A stretch of 64,000 nucleotides of DNA from Candidatus Manganitrophus noduliformans (GTDB lineage Bacteria > Nitrospirota > Nitrospiria > SBBL01 > Manganitrophaceae). Positions 27,099 to 36,470 of the stretch are shown piece by piece (positions within the stretch are counted from its first letter, which is position 1; each line of letters starts with the position of its first letter). The notes under the pieces are model-generated. The model saw only the letters and a program-made list of their open reading frames with translations. It made no database searches and was not told where the DNA came from. Made by a program: the position numbers and the translations under genes. The stretch covers positions 1,240,001-1,304,000 of the forward strand of contig NZ_VTOW01000001.1 of assembly GCF_012184425.1 (NCBI RefSeq), in the 5' to 3' direction.

Positions 27099-28105
27099 AG
27101 GCCAAAAAGCCGGCCGGAAAATCGCAGATCCGCACCGAGATCATCGGAACGGGATCGTACGTTCCGGAAACCCGGATGACCAACAAAGATCTGGAAGGGA
27201 AGATCGAAACCACCGACGCCTGGATTGTGGAGCGGACCGGAATCCGCGAGCGTCGGATCGCATCCAAAGATGAAGCGGCCTCCGACCTTGCCTTCCAGGC
27301 GGCCCGAAAGGCCTTGGAAGCGGCTCAAGCGGCCCCGGAAGAGATCGACCTGATCGTTCTGGCGACTTCCACCCCCGACATGTTTTTCCCCTCGACCGCC
27401 TGCATCGTTCAAGACAAATTGAAAGCGACCCGCGCCGCGGCGTTCGATCTTTCGGCCGCCTGCTCCGGATTCGTCTATGCCCTCGCCGTCGGCGAACAAT
27501 ACATCCGGAGCGGGACCTATCAAAAAGTGTTGGTGATCGGCACGGAGATCATGTCGCGTCTGATCAACTGGACCGATCGAACCACCTGCGTCATCTTCGG
27601 AGATGGGGCCGGCGCGGTGCTCCTTGCGCCGTCTTCTTCGGAAAGCGGGATCCTCTCCACCCATCTTCACTCCGACGGGTCACTCTGGGATTTAATCTGC
27701 GTGCCCGGGGGGGGCTCCGCGATCCCTCCTTCCGAAAAAATGCTGGCGGAGCAGCTCAATACCATCAAGATGAAGGGAAATGAGACCTTCAAGGTCGCCG
27801 TCCGGAGCCTGGAGGAGGTCGCCTGGGAGGCCCTTCGGGCGAATGACTTCCTGCCGTCGGACGTCTCCTTTTTGGTTCCGCATCAGGCCAACCTTCGCAT
27901 CATCCGCGCGGTGGCCGATCGCCTTCAACTGCCGATGGAGCGGGTGGTGATCAATCTCGATCGTTATGGGAATACTTCAGCGGCGTCGATTCCACTCGCA
28001 CTGGATGAAGCGGTCCGGGAAGGCCGGATCAAAAAGGGCGACATGCTCCTCTTCCTGGCGTTTGGAGGGGGCCTGACGTGGGGCGCTTCTTTGGTGAGAT
28101 GGTAA
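27095..28105 (+). CDS. fabH: beta-ketoacyl-ACP synthase III
   Basis: 336 residues. Catalytic Cys123 in LSAACSGFVYAL, His in VPHQANLRI and Asn in NLDRYGNTSAAS form the FabH triad. Condenses acetyl-CoA (or another primer) with malonyl-ACP to start fatty acid synthesis. The ATG at 27095 overlaps the plsX stop; the first 14 residues (MKAKKPAGKSQIRT) extend beyond the usual FabH N-terminus, so a later start is conceivable, although none is better supported. Confidence 0.96.
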   Translation: MKAKKPAGKSQIRTEIIGTGSYVPETRMTNKDLEGKIETTDAWIVERTGIRERRIASKDEAASDLAFQAARKALEAAQAAPEEIDLIVLATSTPDMFFPSTACIVQDKLKATRAAAFDLSAACSGFVYALAVGEQYIRSGTYQKVLVIGTEIMSRLINWTDRTTCVIFGDGAGAVLLAPSSSESGILSTHLHSDGSLWDLICVPGGGSAIPPSEKMLAEQLNTIKMKGNETFKVAVRSLEEVAWEALRANDFLPSDVSFLVPHQANLRIIRAVADRLQLPMERVVINLDRYGNTSAASIPLALDEAVREGRIKKGDMLLFLAFGGGLTWGASLVRW

Positions 28106-28115
28106 TTCTCTTTTT

Positions 28116-28934
28116 ATGGAGGATAGGGTGAACGGACAATTTCTAAATGGATGGGCGCTCATTCTGGGGGCCTCCAGCGGTTTTGGCGAAGCCTGTGCAT
28201 TGGAGCTGGCCGATGCGGGGCTGAACATCTTCGGCGTCCACCTCGATCGCAAGGGGACCCTGGCCAACGTCGATCGAATTACCTCCCGGATCAAGGAGAA
28301 GGGACGCCAGGCGGTCTTCTTCAATGTAAACGCGGCCGATCTCGAAAAGCGCAAAGCGGTCCTCGATGAAATCGAGAAGACCCTCTCCACGGGACCGGAG
28401 CGATCGCGCATCCGGGTCCTGGTTCATTCGCTGGCGTTCGGGACGCTTAAACCGCTTATCGCCGACTCGCCGAGCGAGGCGATCGCGCAGGCGCAGATGG
28501 AGATGACGCTCGATGTGATGGCCAACAGCCTCGTCTACTGGACGCAAGATCTGGTGGCGCGCGGTTTCATGGCGGACGGCGGGCGGATCTTCGCCATGAC
28601 GTCGGCCGGCAGCGCGCGCGTCTGGAGAAGTTACGGCGCCGTCTCCGCCGCCAAGTCGGCGCTCGAATCGCACGTTCGCCAACTCGCCCTCGAACTTGGG
28701 CCAAAAGGGATCGCAGTGAATGCCATCCGGGCCGGGGTGACCGACACCCCCGCCCTTCGCAAAATTCCGGGGCATGAAGAGATGATCAAGATGGCCAGGG
28801 CGAGAAATCCGATGGGACGCCTCACCACCCCGGAAGATGCGGCAGGGGTGATCGCCCTTCTCTCCCATCCCAAGGCGCAGTGGATTACCGGAAATGTCCT
28901 CGCCGTCGACGGGGGCGAGTTTATCGTCGATTGA
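28116..28934 (+). CDS. enoyl-ACP reductase of SDR type, FabL-like
   Basis: 272 residues. Classical SDR glycine motif GASSGFG at 18-24 rather than the divergent FabI pattern, and a Y-x6-K active site with Y173 and K180 (SYGAVSAAK). The C-terminal part (AVNAIRAGVTDTPALRKIPG, then NVLAVDGG) resembles Bacillus FabL (enoyl reductase III). Expected reaction: trans-2-enoyl-ACP + NAD(P)H to acyl-ACP, the last step of each elongation cycle. Its place between fabH and fabD supports that role, because no other enoyl reductase is in the cluster. Substrate helix residues differ from FabI, so triclosan sensitivity may be low; this is inference. Confidence 0.85.
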   Translation: MEDRVNGQFLNGWALILGASSGFGEACALELADAGLNIFGVHLDRKGTLANVDRITSRIKEKGRQAVFFNVNAADLEKRKAVLDEIEKTLSTGPERSRIRVLVHSLAFGTLKPLIADSPSEAIAQAQMEMTLDVMANSLVYWTQDLVARGFMADGGRIFAMTSAGSARVWRSYGAVSAAKSALESHVRQLALELGPKGIAVNAIRAGVTDTPALRKIPGHEEMIKMARARNPMGRLTTPEDAAGVIALLSHPKAQWITGNVLAVDGGEFIVD

Positions 28935-29098
28935 CCGCTTCTTTTTTCAGAAAATCCCGAGTGATTTATCGGAAATTTTTTGTTGACTTCACGTTTCTTT
29001 TTGATCAATATCATTGGACTGAAATGATTTTTGTCTCCTCATATCCCGACAAGCGCATCCTCTGCCGCAGCGGCTTAGGCGCAACGGTGAGCCGGTAG
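28935..29098 (+). promoter_or_regulatory. 164-base gap inside the fab cluster, possible internal promoter and operator
   Basis: The only long gap in the fab genes. It holds TTGACT (28983-28988), 17 bases, CAATAT (29006-29011), and an inverted repeat ATCATT-N7-AATGAT (29010-29028) next to a TTGATCAA palindrome (29001-29008). This looks like a regulated internal promoter for fabD onward, but the -10 is weak. Confidence 0.4.
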
Positions 29099-30034
29099 AT
29101 GGCGATCGCATTTCTCTTTCCCGGGCAGGGATCGCAGTATGTCGGAATGGGAAAAGATCTCTGCGACCGGTTTGAGACGGCGCGGGAAACCTTTGCCGAA
29201 GCCGATCGCGCGTTGGGATGGGAGATCAGCCGGCTCTGCTTCGAAGGTCCGGAGGAGAAGCTGAATCAGACCGAGTATACACAGCCGGCCCTTCTCGTCT
29301 CTAGCATCGCCGCTTGGCGCTGCCTCGGAGCACCGATTCAAAAGGCAGCGGTCGTCGCCGGACATAGCCTGGGGGAATACACGGCGCTGGTTGCGGCGGG
29401 GGCGCTTCCCTTCGCAGCGGCGGTCCGATTGGTCCAGCAGCGGGGCCGCTTCATGCAGGAAGCGGTGCCGAAGGGAGAAGGGGGAATGGCGGCCCTTCTC
29501 GGGCTCGATCGGAAGAGTGTCGAAGAGGTGTGCGAGAAGGCCTCCAACGAAACCGGCCGGGTGACCGCCGCGAATTACAACGCCCCCGACCAGGTCGTGA
29601 TCGCCGGCGAGTCGAATGCAGTCCAGCGGGGAATGGCGCTGGCGCAGGAGCGGGGGGCGAAGCGGGCCATCGCGCTCGCCGTAAGTGTTCCTTCCCACTC
29701 GCCGATGATGAAAGAGGCTTGCCGCCGTCTCGCCGCGGAGTTGGAGAAAGTTCAGGGTCGCGATCTCGACATTCCCCTGATCAACAATCTCCAGGCGAAG
29801 AAGATCACGACGTGGAGTGAGGCGAAAGCGGGTCTGATCGATCAGCTCTCTTCCCCGCTTTTATGGGAGGAGACGATCCAGCGGATGCGGGAAGACGGGG
29901 TTGATCTCTTCATCGAGGTCGGGCCGGGACGGGTCTTGTCGGGACTGCTGAAGCGGATCGATCGCCGGCTCTCGACGGCGAACGCGGAAGATGCCGCCGG
30001 CGTTGAGAAGGTGAAGGAGCTTTTGGAGAAATAA
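29099..30034 (+). CDS. fabD: malonyl-CoA:ACP transacylase
   Basis: 311 residues. FPGQGSQ at 7-13 and the nucleophile Ser90 in AGHSLGEY are the hallmark motifs; the active-site Arg lies in QQRGRFMQ and the His in VPSHSPMM. Transfers malonyl from CoA to ACP. Its stop shares one base with the fabG start (TAATG), so translation is coupled. Confidence 0.96.
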   Translation: MAIAFLFPGQGSQYVGMGKDLCDRFETARETFAEADRALGWEISRLCFEGPEEKLNQTEYTQPALLVSSIAAWRCLGAPIQKAAVVAGHSLGEYTALVAAGALPFAAAVRLVQQRGRFMQEAVPKGEGGMAALLGLDRKSVEEVCEKASNETGRVTAANYNAPDQVVIAGESNAVQRGMALAQERGAKRAIALAVSVPSHSPMMKEACRRLAAELEKVQGRDLDIPLINNLQAKKITTWSEAKAGLIDQLSSPLLWEETIQRMREDGVDLFIEVGPGRVLSGLLKRIDRRLSTANAEDAAGVEKVKELLEK

Positions 30035-30792
30035 TGGGGGATTTCATCGACCTGCAGGGGAATGTCGCGCTGGTCACCGGAGGGGCGCAGGGGATCGGAA
30101 AGTCGATCGTCGGACTTCTTGCGGATTGCGGCGCGAGTGTGGTAGTCTCCGACATCAATCGCGAAACGGCGGAGAAAACCGTTGCCGAGCTGACCGCACA
30201 GGGGAAAAAAGCGATGCCGGTCCAGGCCAACGTCGCCCGCGGCGAAGAGGTGAAGGCGATGGTCGATTCGGTTGTTTCGCAGTGGGGAAAAATCGATATC
30301 CTGGTCAACAATGCCGGCATCACCCGCGATACCCTCCTGCTCCGGATGAAAGATGAAGACTGGGACGCGGTTCTCTCGGTCAACCTCAAGGGAACGTACC
30401 ACTGCATGAAGGCGGTTCTCTCTTCGATGTCGAAGCAGCGTCGGGGAAGAATCATCAACATCTCCTCCATCGTCGGCGTCATCGGAAATGCGGGACAAGC
30501 GAATTACGCGGCATCGAAAGCGGCGGTCATCGGTTTAACCAAAACGGTGGCGCGGGAATATGCCGGCCGCGGCATCACGGTAAACGCGGTCGCCCCCGGA
30601 TTTATCGATACCGCCATGACGGCGGTCCTTTCCGCCGAAGTAAAAGAGAATTTAATGAAGCAGATCCCGCTGGCGCGTCTGGGAAGTCCTTTGGATATCG
30701 CGAACGCGGTGGTTTTTTTGGCTTCGGATCGCGCAGGCTACATGACCGGCCAGGTGCTTCACGTCAACGGCGGCATGTATATGGGTGGATGA
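30034..30792 (+). CDS. fabG: 3-oxoacyl-ACP reductase
   Basis: 252 residues. SDR fold with [12 protein letters not shown], catalytic Ser in ISSIVG and Y158/K162 (YAASK). Reduces 3-oxoacyl-ACP with NADPH in each elongation cycle. It sits between fabD and acpP, the usual arrangement; start overlaps the preceding stop. Confidence 0.96.
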   Translation: MGDFIDLQGNVALVTGGAQGIGKSIVGLLADCGASVVVSDINRETAEKTVAELTAQGKKAMPVQANVARGEEVKAMVDSVVSQWGKIDILVNNAGITRDTLLLRMKDEDWDAVLSVNLKGTYHCMKAVLSSMSKQRRGRIINISSIVGVIGNAGQANYAASKAAVIGLTKTVAREYAGRGITVNAVAPGFIDTAMTAVLSAEVKENLMKQIPLARLGSPLDIANAVVFLASDRAGYMTGQVLHVNGGMYMGG

Positions 30793-30872
30793 GGGACCAG
30801 AGGTCGGGTCCCCTCTCCAGTATGACAATCAAGACCATTGAGTGTTCTACTCAATCTATAAGGAGGAAAGCG

Positions 30873-31103
30873 TTGGCAGTCGAAGAGCGTGTTAAAAAAA
30901 TTATTTCGGAGCAGTTGGGTCTGGAAGATGAGGATGTGACTCCGGAAGCCTCCTTCGTCGAGGATCTCGGGGCCGACTCTTTGGATACCGTTGAACTGGT
31001 GATGGCGTTCGAAGAGGAGTTCGGGATTGAAATTCCGGACGAAGATGCGGAGAAAATCCTCACCGTTCAGAATGCAATCGACTACATCAAAGAGAAAGTA
31101 TAG
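30873..31103 (+). CDS. acpP: acyl carrier protein
   Basis: 76 residues from TTG 30873, chosen because a perfect AAGGAGG (30860-30866) lies seven bases upstream and the resulting N-terminus [10 protein letters not shown] fits the family; the longer frame from 30789 has no such site. Ser36 in [10 protein letters not shown] carries the 4'-phosphopantetheine. Acidic four-helix protein that holds the growing acyl chain. Use of TTG for a highly expressed gene is notable. Confidence 0.96.
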   Translation: MAVEERVKKIISEQLGLEDEDVTPEASFVEDLGADSLDTVELVMAFEEEFGIEIPDEDAEKILTVQNAIDYIKEKV

Positions 31104-31185
31104 TCGTTGTTCGGAACGCTTTATCGGGTTGGGTCCGGTTCTGTGGCCCGACGCAGCTTTATTTTTTAAGTAAGGGGGTACGTTT

Positions 31186-32427
31186 CTGAGTAGAAGGGTT
31201 GTCGTGACCGGTTTGGGGGCAGTCACCCCGCTGGGCGTTGGCGTGGAGAAAACATGGAAGGCCCTCCTTTCTGGAGAATCGGGTGTCGGTCGAATTACCC
31301 GATTCGATCCCACCGACTATCCCTGCCAAATCGCGGCCCAGGTCAATGATTTCAACCCGGCCGATTATATCGACGGGAAAGAGATCAAGAAGATGGACAC
31401 CTTCATCCACTACGCGATGGCCGGCGGACAGATGGCGATGGACGATTCCGGCTTGAAGGTGACCCCCGAAAATGCGGAACGGGTCGGCGTCTACGTCGGA
31501 TCGGGCATCGGCGGGCTCAACGCGATCGAAGCCTGGCACAAGGTCCTTCTCGAAAAAGGCCCCAAGCGGGTTACCCCTTTCTTTATTCCGATGTCGATCA
31601 TCAATCTCGCCCCGGGCCAGCTCGCCATCCGGTTCGGCGCCAAGGGGCCGAATTCCTGCGCGGTGACCGCCTGCGCCACCGGCAACAACTGCATCGGGGA
31701 CGCCTTTCGAATGATCCAGCGCGGGGACGCCGATGTCATGATCGCCGGCGGAACCGAAGCGGCGATCACCCCTCTCTCCGTCGCGGGTTTTTCTTCCTCC
31801 CGCGCCCTCTCCACACGAAACGATGATCCCAAGCGGGCCAGCCGCCCGTTCGACAAAGATCGGGACGGGTTCGTCCTCGGCGAGGGCTCCGGCATCCTTG
31901 TCTTGGAGGAACTTGAAAGTGCGCGTCGCCGCGGCGCCCGCATTTACGCCGAGATCGTCGGATACGGCATGTCGGCCGATGCATATCACATCACCGCGCC
32001 TTCGGAAGAGGGAGAAGGGGCGGCGCGCTGCATGCGGCTCGCCTTGAAAGACGCCGAGATTCAGCCGGGCGAGGTCGGCTATATCAACGCCCACGCCACC
32101 TCCACCATGGCCGATGCGATCGAAACGAGGGCAATGAAAACGGTCTTCGGCGAGGCGATCGGCCGCATTCCGATCAGCGCCACCAAATCGATGACCGGCC
32201 ATCTTCTCGGCGCCGCCGGCGGGATCGAAGCGGTCTTCAGCATTCTTGCCATCCGGGACGGCATTCTTCCCCCGACGATCAACCTCGACAATCCCGATCC
32301 CCTCTGTGATCTCGACTACGTCCCCCATCAGGCGCGGAAGGCCGATGTGAATGTGGCCCTCTCCAACTCCTTCGGCTTCGGCGGAACGAATGCCACGATC
32401 ATTTTCCGAAAGTATCAGGAAAACTAA
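31186..32427 (+). CDS. fabF: beta-ketoacyl-ACP synthase II, CTG start
   Basis: 413 residues if started at CTG 31186. This start has AAGGGGGT (31172-31179) six bases upstream and gives [17 protein letters not shown], the normal FabF N-terminus; with it the catalytic cysteine in VTACATG becomes Cys163, the same number as in E. coli. The next candidate (GTG 31204) would delete the first beta-strand. Catalytic His residues are in NAHATST and [10 protein letters not shown]. Catalyses elongation condensations. Follows acpP by 82 bases. Confidence 0.93.
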   Translation: MSRRVVVTGLGAVTPLGVGVEKTWKALLSGESGVGRITRFDPTDYPCQIAAQVNDFNPADYIDGKEIKKMDTFIHYAMAGGQMAMDDSGLKVTPENAERVGVYVGSGIGGLNAIEAWHKVLLEKGPKRVTPFFIPMSIINLAPGQLAIRFGAKGPNSCAVTACATGNNCIGDAFRMIQRGDADVMIAGGTEAAITPLSVAGFSSSRALSTRNDDPKRASRPFDKDRDGFVLGEGSGILVLEELESARRRGARIYAEIVGYGMSADAYHITAPSEEGEGAARCMRLALKDAEIQPGEVGYINAHATSTMADAIETRAMKTVFGEAIGRIPISATKSMTGHLLGAAGGIEAVFSILAIRDGILPPTINLDNPDPLCDLDYVPHQARKADVNVALSNSFGFGGTNATIIFRKYQEN

Positions 32428-32472
32428 ACTCCCCTTTCTCGCAGGCGAACCCCACTGAGAGAACCTCTCCCC

Positions 32473-33189
32473 ATGTCCCCTTCAGACCTCTCCGCGCTTC
32501 AGCAACGGCTCGCATATACCTTCCAGATGACGGAGCGGCTCCGGCAAGCGGTCACCCACAAATCGTACATCAACGAAACGAAAGACAAGACGGTCGAGGA
32601 CAACGAGCGGTTTGAATTTCTGGGCGACGCGGTTCTCGATTTGATCATCAGCGAAGCGCTCGTCGCCCGCTTTCCGAACGCCCCGGAGGGGGATCTCTCC
32701 AAAATGAAGTCGCGGGTGGTCAGCGAGGGGACGCTCGCCCGGATCGCTAAAGAGATCGATCTGGGACGATATCTCTATCTCGGAAAAGGGGAGGAGCGGA
32801 CCCTCGGCCGGGAGAAGAGCTCGCTTTTGGCCGATGCGCTCGAAGCGTTGATCGCCGCGGTTTATCTTGACGGCGGCCTCTCTCCGGTGCGGGAGGTCGT
32901 GATGCGGGAATTCGAGCCGGCGCTTCAAGAACTGACTCGCCCTGAAATGACGGCCGACTACAAGACCGAGCTTCAAGAGCGTTGCCAAAAAGAATTCGAA
33001 TCGCTCCCCCTCTATCAGGTGATCCGAGAAACCGGTCCCGACCATCAAAAGCTCTTCGAAGTGGAGATCCGGATTCAGAACACCCCCTACGCCACCGCCA
33101 CCGGTCGGAGCAAGAAGGAAGCGGAGCAGCGGGCGGCGCAGATCGCGCTCGATAAGTTGAGGAAGGGCTGGCCGCCCCCGGCCGATTAA
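32473..33189 (+). CDS. rnc: ribonuclease III
   Basis: 238 residues. Signature NERFEFLGDAVLDLIIS and the second metal cluster (LLADALEALIAAVYLDGG) mark the endonuclease domain; a double-stranded RNA-binding domain fills about 160-235 (DYKTELQERCQKE, GRSKKEAEQRAAQIAL). Processes rRNA precursors and structured mRNAs. Position after fabF is conserved in many bacteria; last gene of the cluster. Confidence 0.97.
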   Translation: MSPSDLSALQQRLAYTFQMTERLRQAVTHKSYINETKDKTVEDNERFEFLGDAVLDLIISEALVARFPNAPEGDLSKMKSRVVSEGTLARIAKEIDLGRYLYLGKGEERTLGREKSSLLADALEALIAAVYLDGGLSPVREVVMREFEPALQELTRPEMTADYKTELQERCQKEFESLPLYQVIRETGPDHQKLFEVEIRIQNTPYATATGRSKKEAEQRAAQIALDKLRKGWPPPAD

Positions 33190-33290
33190 TATTTCTCCTA
33201 CCGATTGAAAAGCCCCGACATCCAGAGATCCTTCACTCCATTCAGGATGACATCAAACGACCGCGCTTTATCCCTCTTCGAGATCCTTCA

Positions 33291-33320
33291 TTGACTTTCG
33301 TCATAAATCTGGAATATAAA
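33291..33320 (+). promoter_or_regulatory. sigma-70 type promoter
   Basis: TTGACT (33291-33296), 18 bases, TATAAA (33315-33320), 29 bases before the HPP gene; its Shine-Dalgarno TAGGAGG follows. Confidence 0.5.
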
Positions 33321-33349
33321 GGTTGCCATGTTCTTAGGAGGTTGATGGT

Positions 33350-33895
33350 ATGTTGGGTGGGCAGGCCAAGCAGTGGAATCGGAGCCGCGAAGCGGGACAG
33401 TCTGAACAGGTACAGGTCCTTGTTCCCGATCGTCGGAGTCACCTCATCGACCTCGGTTTATCTGCGGTCGGCGCCGCGATCGGCATTGCAATTGCGCTCT
33501 GGCTGGTCGCCAATGAGCAGTCTCCCTTCCTCCTCGCCTCCCTCGGCGGAACCACCGTCTTTCTCTTCGCGTTGGGCCACACCGAGCCGGCGCAGCCGCG
33601 CGCCCTCTTCGGCGGACATCTCGGAGGGGCCTTCATCGGCATTCTCTGTTATCAGCTGTTCGGCGATGCCCTTTGGGTCTCCGTGCTCGCCGTCGTCCTG
33701 ACGATGATCTACATGGTGACCACCCGAACGATCCATCCCCCCGCCGGGGCCAATCCGTTGTTCATGGTGCACAATCACGCCGATTTTATGGTTCTCCTCA
33801 ATCCGGTCGGCGCCGGGGTTCTGGCGCTCTTTCTGGTTGCGATGTTTTGGAGCCGCCTCCGGCCTGGGAAGGAATATCCGGTGAAGTGGTGGTGA
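33350..33895 (+). CDS. HPP family membrane protein
   Basis: 181 residues with about four membrane spans and the family-defining HPPAGANPLF motif. A polar N-terminus of about 30 residues precedes the first span. HPP proteins are inner-membrane proteins; a nitrite-transport role has been reported for plant and cyanobacterial members. It sits at the left edge of the AT-rich defence island, with its own promoter. The GC content is like the core genome, so it probably predates the island. Confidence 0.85.
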   Translation: MLGGQAKQWNRSREAGQSEQVQVLVPDRRSHLIDLGLSAVGAAIGIAIALWLVANEQSPFLLASLGGTTVFLFALGHTEPAQPRALFGGHLGGAFIGILCYQLFGDALWVSVLAVVLTMIYMVTTRTIHPPAGANPLFMVHNHADFMVLLNPVGAGVLALFLVAMFWSRLRPGKEYPVKWW

Positions 33896-33936
33896 GGGAA
33901 AGTCGACCCTTTTATCTTTTATCAAGGGATTAGTTA

Positions 33937-34806
33937 ATGGCTAGCTTTTCAGAAAAGATTGGAGTTGTAAAACCCAATCGGACCCTTCAGGTAACCTCTA
34001 TAAATGAGGCTCTCCGCAATTCACTGTGGAATCTTTTTCTTGACCTGTACGAAGATGACCGGTCTCGTTATTGGAAACGAGTTGCTGATTACACCGCGAA
34101 GTGTTTTAGGAAGGTGCCAAAAGATGAATTGCCTTCTCGTGATTACGACAGTCGGACATGGGTCAAGGAGTACTTCTACTCACTAGAGTGGTATAGGGTA
34201 TATGATTTCATCGAATTTCTTGTCCACAATCACCGCAATATGACTGCCGAATCCTATGGTGTTCATACTTCCTACCACCGCTTCGATACTAGTCAACTCA
34301 TTTCTGTAATAAATGCCATCTTGGAGCGTGAGCTTTCTGGGTTTCGTTTCATTCAAGGAGAGCTTGCACCGATCACAAATCCGGTCGAAATAGCAGAAAT
34401 TGATGACGCCGTTGAGGCTTCCAGGAAAAAAGGACTTCATGGTGCACGAGAACATATTTGTACCGCTGTTAGGCTTCTATCCAAAAAGCCCGACCCTGAT
34501 TATCGTAACGCAATTAAAGAAGCCATCAGTGCTGTTGAGTCCGTGGCCAAACAAATTACAGGCTCAGATACAGCAACACTTGACGCTGCATTGAAGCAAC
34601 TTTCATCTAAAATGGAGCTTCATGGTGCCCTTAAGGCTGGTTTTTTGAATCTCTACGGATTTACAAGTGACGAAAGTGGTATACGACATGCCATTCTGGA
34701 TCAACCGACAGTAGGTTTTGTGGAGGCGAAATATATGACTGTCGTATGCTCTGCATTTGTGAACTATCTAATTGTAAAGGCAGATGGTGCAGGTTTGTTG
34801 AAGTAA
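33937..34806 (+). CDS. AbiJ-NTD4/HEPN-like abortive infection protein
   Basis: 289 residues. The opening FSEKIGV...INEALRNSLWNLFLDLY matches the AbiJ N-terminal domain 4 family. The C-terminal half (about 165-289) is helical, with AIKEAISAVESVAKQITG, LDAALKQL and GFTSDESGIRHA, as in HEPN-type domains attached to this family. Such proteins are thought to act as RNases or sensors in abortive phage defence. Lower GC than its neighbours and adjacent to a SIR2 gene, indicating horizontal acquisition. Enzymatic activity is not proven by sequence. Confidence 0.75.
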   Translation: MASFSEKIGVVKPNRTLQVTSINEALRNSLWNLFLDLYEDDRSRYWKRVADYTAKCFRKVPKDELPSRDYDSRTWVKEYFYSLEWYRVYDFIEFLVHNHRNMTAESYGVHTSYHRFDTSQLISVINAILERELSGFRFIQGELAPITNPVEIAEIDDAVEASRKKGLHGAREHICTAVRLLSKKPDPDYRNAIKEAISAVESVAKQITGSDTATLDAALKQLSSKMELHGALKAGFLNLYGFTSDESGIRHAILDQPTVGFVEAKYMTVVCSAFVNYLIVKADGAGLLK

Positions 34807-34907
34807 CTGAGTATGAGGGTTGCTCATTGAACTAGAGTTTAGGGGCGTCACGGTGGGGCGAATTATTTTCTTATTATGATAGAAGAAGAGCGGAGGCCGA
34901 TTCAAAA

Positions 34908-36470
34908 ATGAAATCTTCTCCAAAGAGAAGGATCCCGTCTGGAGAATCTCCGAGCGAAGAGCATGCAATTAATGAAGATATGCCGACTGAAGTTGCTTTC
35001 TTCCTTGGTGCTGGTGCATCTGTTGCAGCCGGTGTACCGCACACTTTTGGTTTCGTGGAGGAATTTATTGGTTCTCTAAGCGAAAGGCAGAGAGAGTTTG
35101 TACAATGCATCAAAGCTATATTAGAAAAATGGGGACTTAATCAAAATCCGGTAAGACTGGTAGACATAGAACTTTTACTTGAAAGTTTGCAGCGTTTAGC
35201 TAACAAGGAACAAGATCTTCTGTTACCTTTTTTCGAAGAAAATAAGTTACGTCTCCCGAAAGATTTTGACGCAAATTCTTTACTAAAGGATCTACGGAAT
35301 TTTATTAAATCAAAGGTAATTGTTGAAGTGCAAGCAATAAATTATCTAGGACCATTGCGTGGATTCATCCAAGAGTTTCATCCTTTAGATATTTATTCAG
35401 CAAATTATGATACTTGTATCGAGTTGTTCTGCACTGAGAATAAGTTAGTGTATAGAGATGGTTTTGACGAAGCTTGGAATCCGAAAGTGTTTAATGATCC
35501 GGATACGGATGTTCGCCTTTTTAAGATTCACGGTTCTATTATGTGGTATGGAAGTGATCGAGGACGATATCTTAAGATACCTGTAATGTTCACGAAAGAT
35601 GATTCTTCTATTGAACTTTTAACAAGAGAACGTGTACAACACCTCATGCTATACCCAGCTCAAAAGTACGAATATGTTGAGCCCCTCTTTGAGTTATTGT
35701 TGGAAATGAAACACCGGTTATTATTCTGTAAAACCCTATTTGTTATTGGTTACTCTTTTAGGGATGATCACATTAGAAGAATATTTTGGGATATTGCGAG
35801 AAGTAATAGAGAATTCCATATAGTACTAATTAGCCCGAACGCGTGGGAGATATATCAGACTCGGTTGAAAACATATGATGGAGTAATAGCATCATCTTTA
35901 GAGGGAAGGGTTATCTGTTTGCCGTATCTCTTTGAAAAGGTTTTGTCTGCATTAAAGAATGAAATCTTTAACAGTATTAGATCCTCGCGTGCCTCTGCAG
36001 AAAAAAGGAAACAAGCGGAAATATCTGGGTCAAATATAGACTGGTCAGAAGGTCTACTACAAGCAGCTAGAGGTGGTGATAATGAAGTACTCTATCAAAT
36101 TCTAGAAAAGCTTTCCCAAGTTTATAAAGAGGGGGTTATAAAAAGAACTTATCTCAATAATGAGCAGATATTTGAAAGTGCCTTTCTAGGAATCATTCAT
36201 GCTGCTGGGAACAATGACAATAATATGATCCCACACTTCTGGGGGAAAATCCGAGAGGTTATTCTATCGATCATAGGTGACTTAAAAGTTGATGTAAATC
36301 CTCTTGCTTCTAGGTTGTACATTAATTTAATGTCTGGCGGGAGTATTGCGACGGTTGTAATTCTGATTAACAAAGTACAAAACCTAATTATTGCGAGGCA
36401 ACAATGGATGAAAGAACCACAGGCTCTAGCTTTTTTAACAGATATTTTGTCTGATCTTGGGCAAGTATAA
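34908..36470 (+). CDS. SIR2-domain defence protein, C-terminus interrupted by a stop
   Basis: 520 residues up to TAA 36468-36470. SIR2-like NADase fold: GAGAS at 34-38, YSANYDTC with the catalytic Asn-Asp, FKIHGS with the catalytic His, and IGYSFRDDHIRRIF typical of SIR2_2-type defence proteins. The region after about 360 is helical and unassigned. After the TAA the same frame stays open for 72 further codons to 36689 with similar composition, so the natural protein was probably about 593 residues. In defence systems these domains deplete NAD+ on phage infection. AT-rich, unlike flanking genes. Confidence 0.78.
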   Translation: MKSSPKRRIPSGESPSEEHAINEDMPTEVAFFLGAGASVAAGVPHTFGFVEEFIGSLSERQREFVQCIKAILEKWGLNQNPVRLVDIELLLESLQRLANKEQDLLLPFFEENKLRLPKDFDANSLLKDLRNFIKSKVIVEVQAINYLGPLRGFIQEFHPLDIYSANYDTCIELFCTENKLVYRDGFDEAWNPKVFNDPDTDVRLFKIHGSIMWYGSDRGRYLKIPVMFTKDDSSIELLTRERVQHLMLYPAQKYEYVEPLFELLLEMKHRLLFCKTLFVIGYSFRDDHIRRIFWDIARSNREFHIVLISPNAWEIYQTRLKTYDGVIASSLEGRVICLPYLFEKVLSALKNEIFNSIRSSRASAEKRKQAEISGSNIDWSEGLLQAARGGDNEVLYQILEKLSQVYKEGVIKRTYLNNEQIFESAFLGIIHAAGNNDNNMIPHFWGKIREVILSIIGDLKVDVNPLASRLYINLMSGGSIATVVILINKVQNLIIARQQWMKEPQALAFLTDILSDLGQV

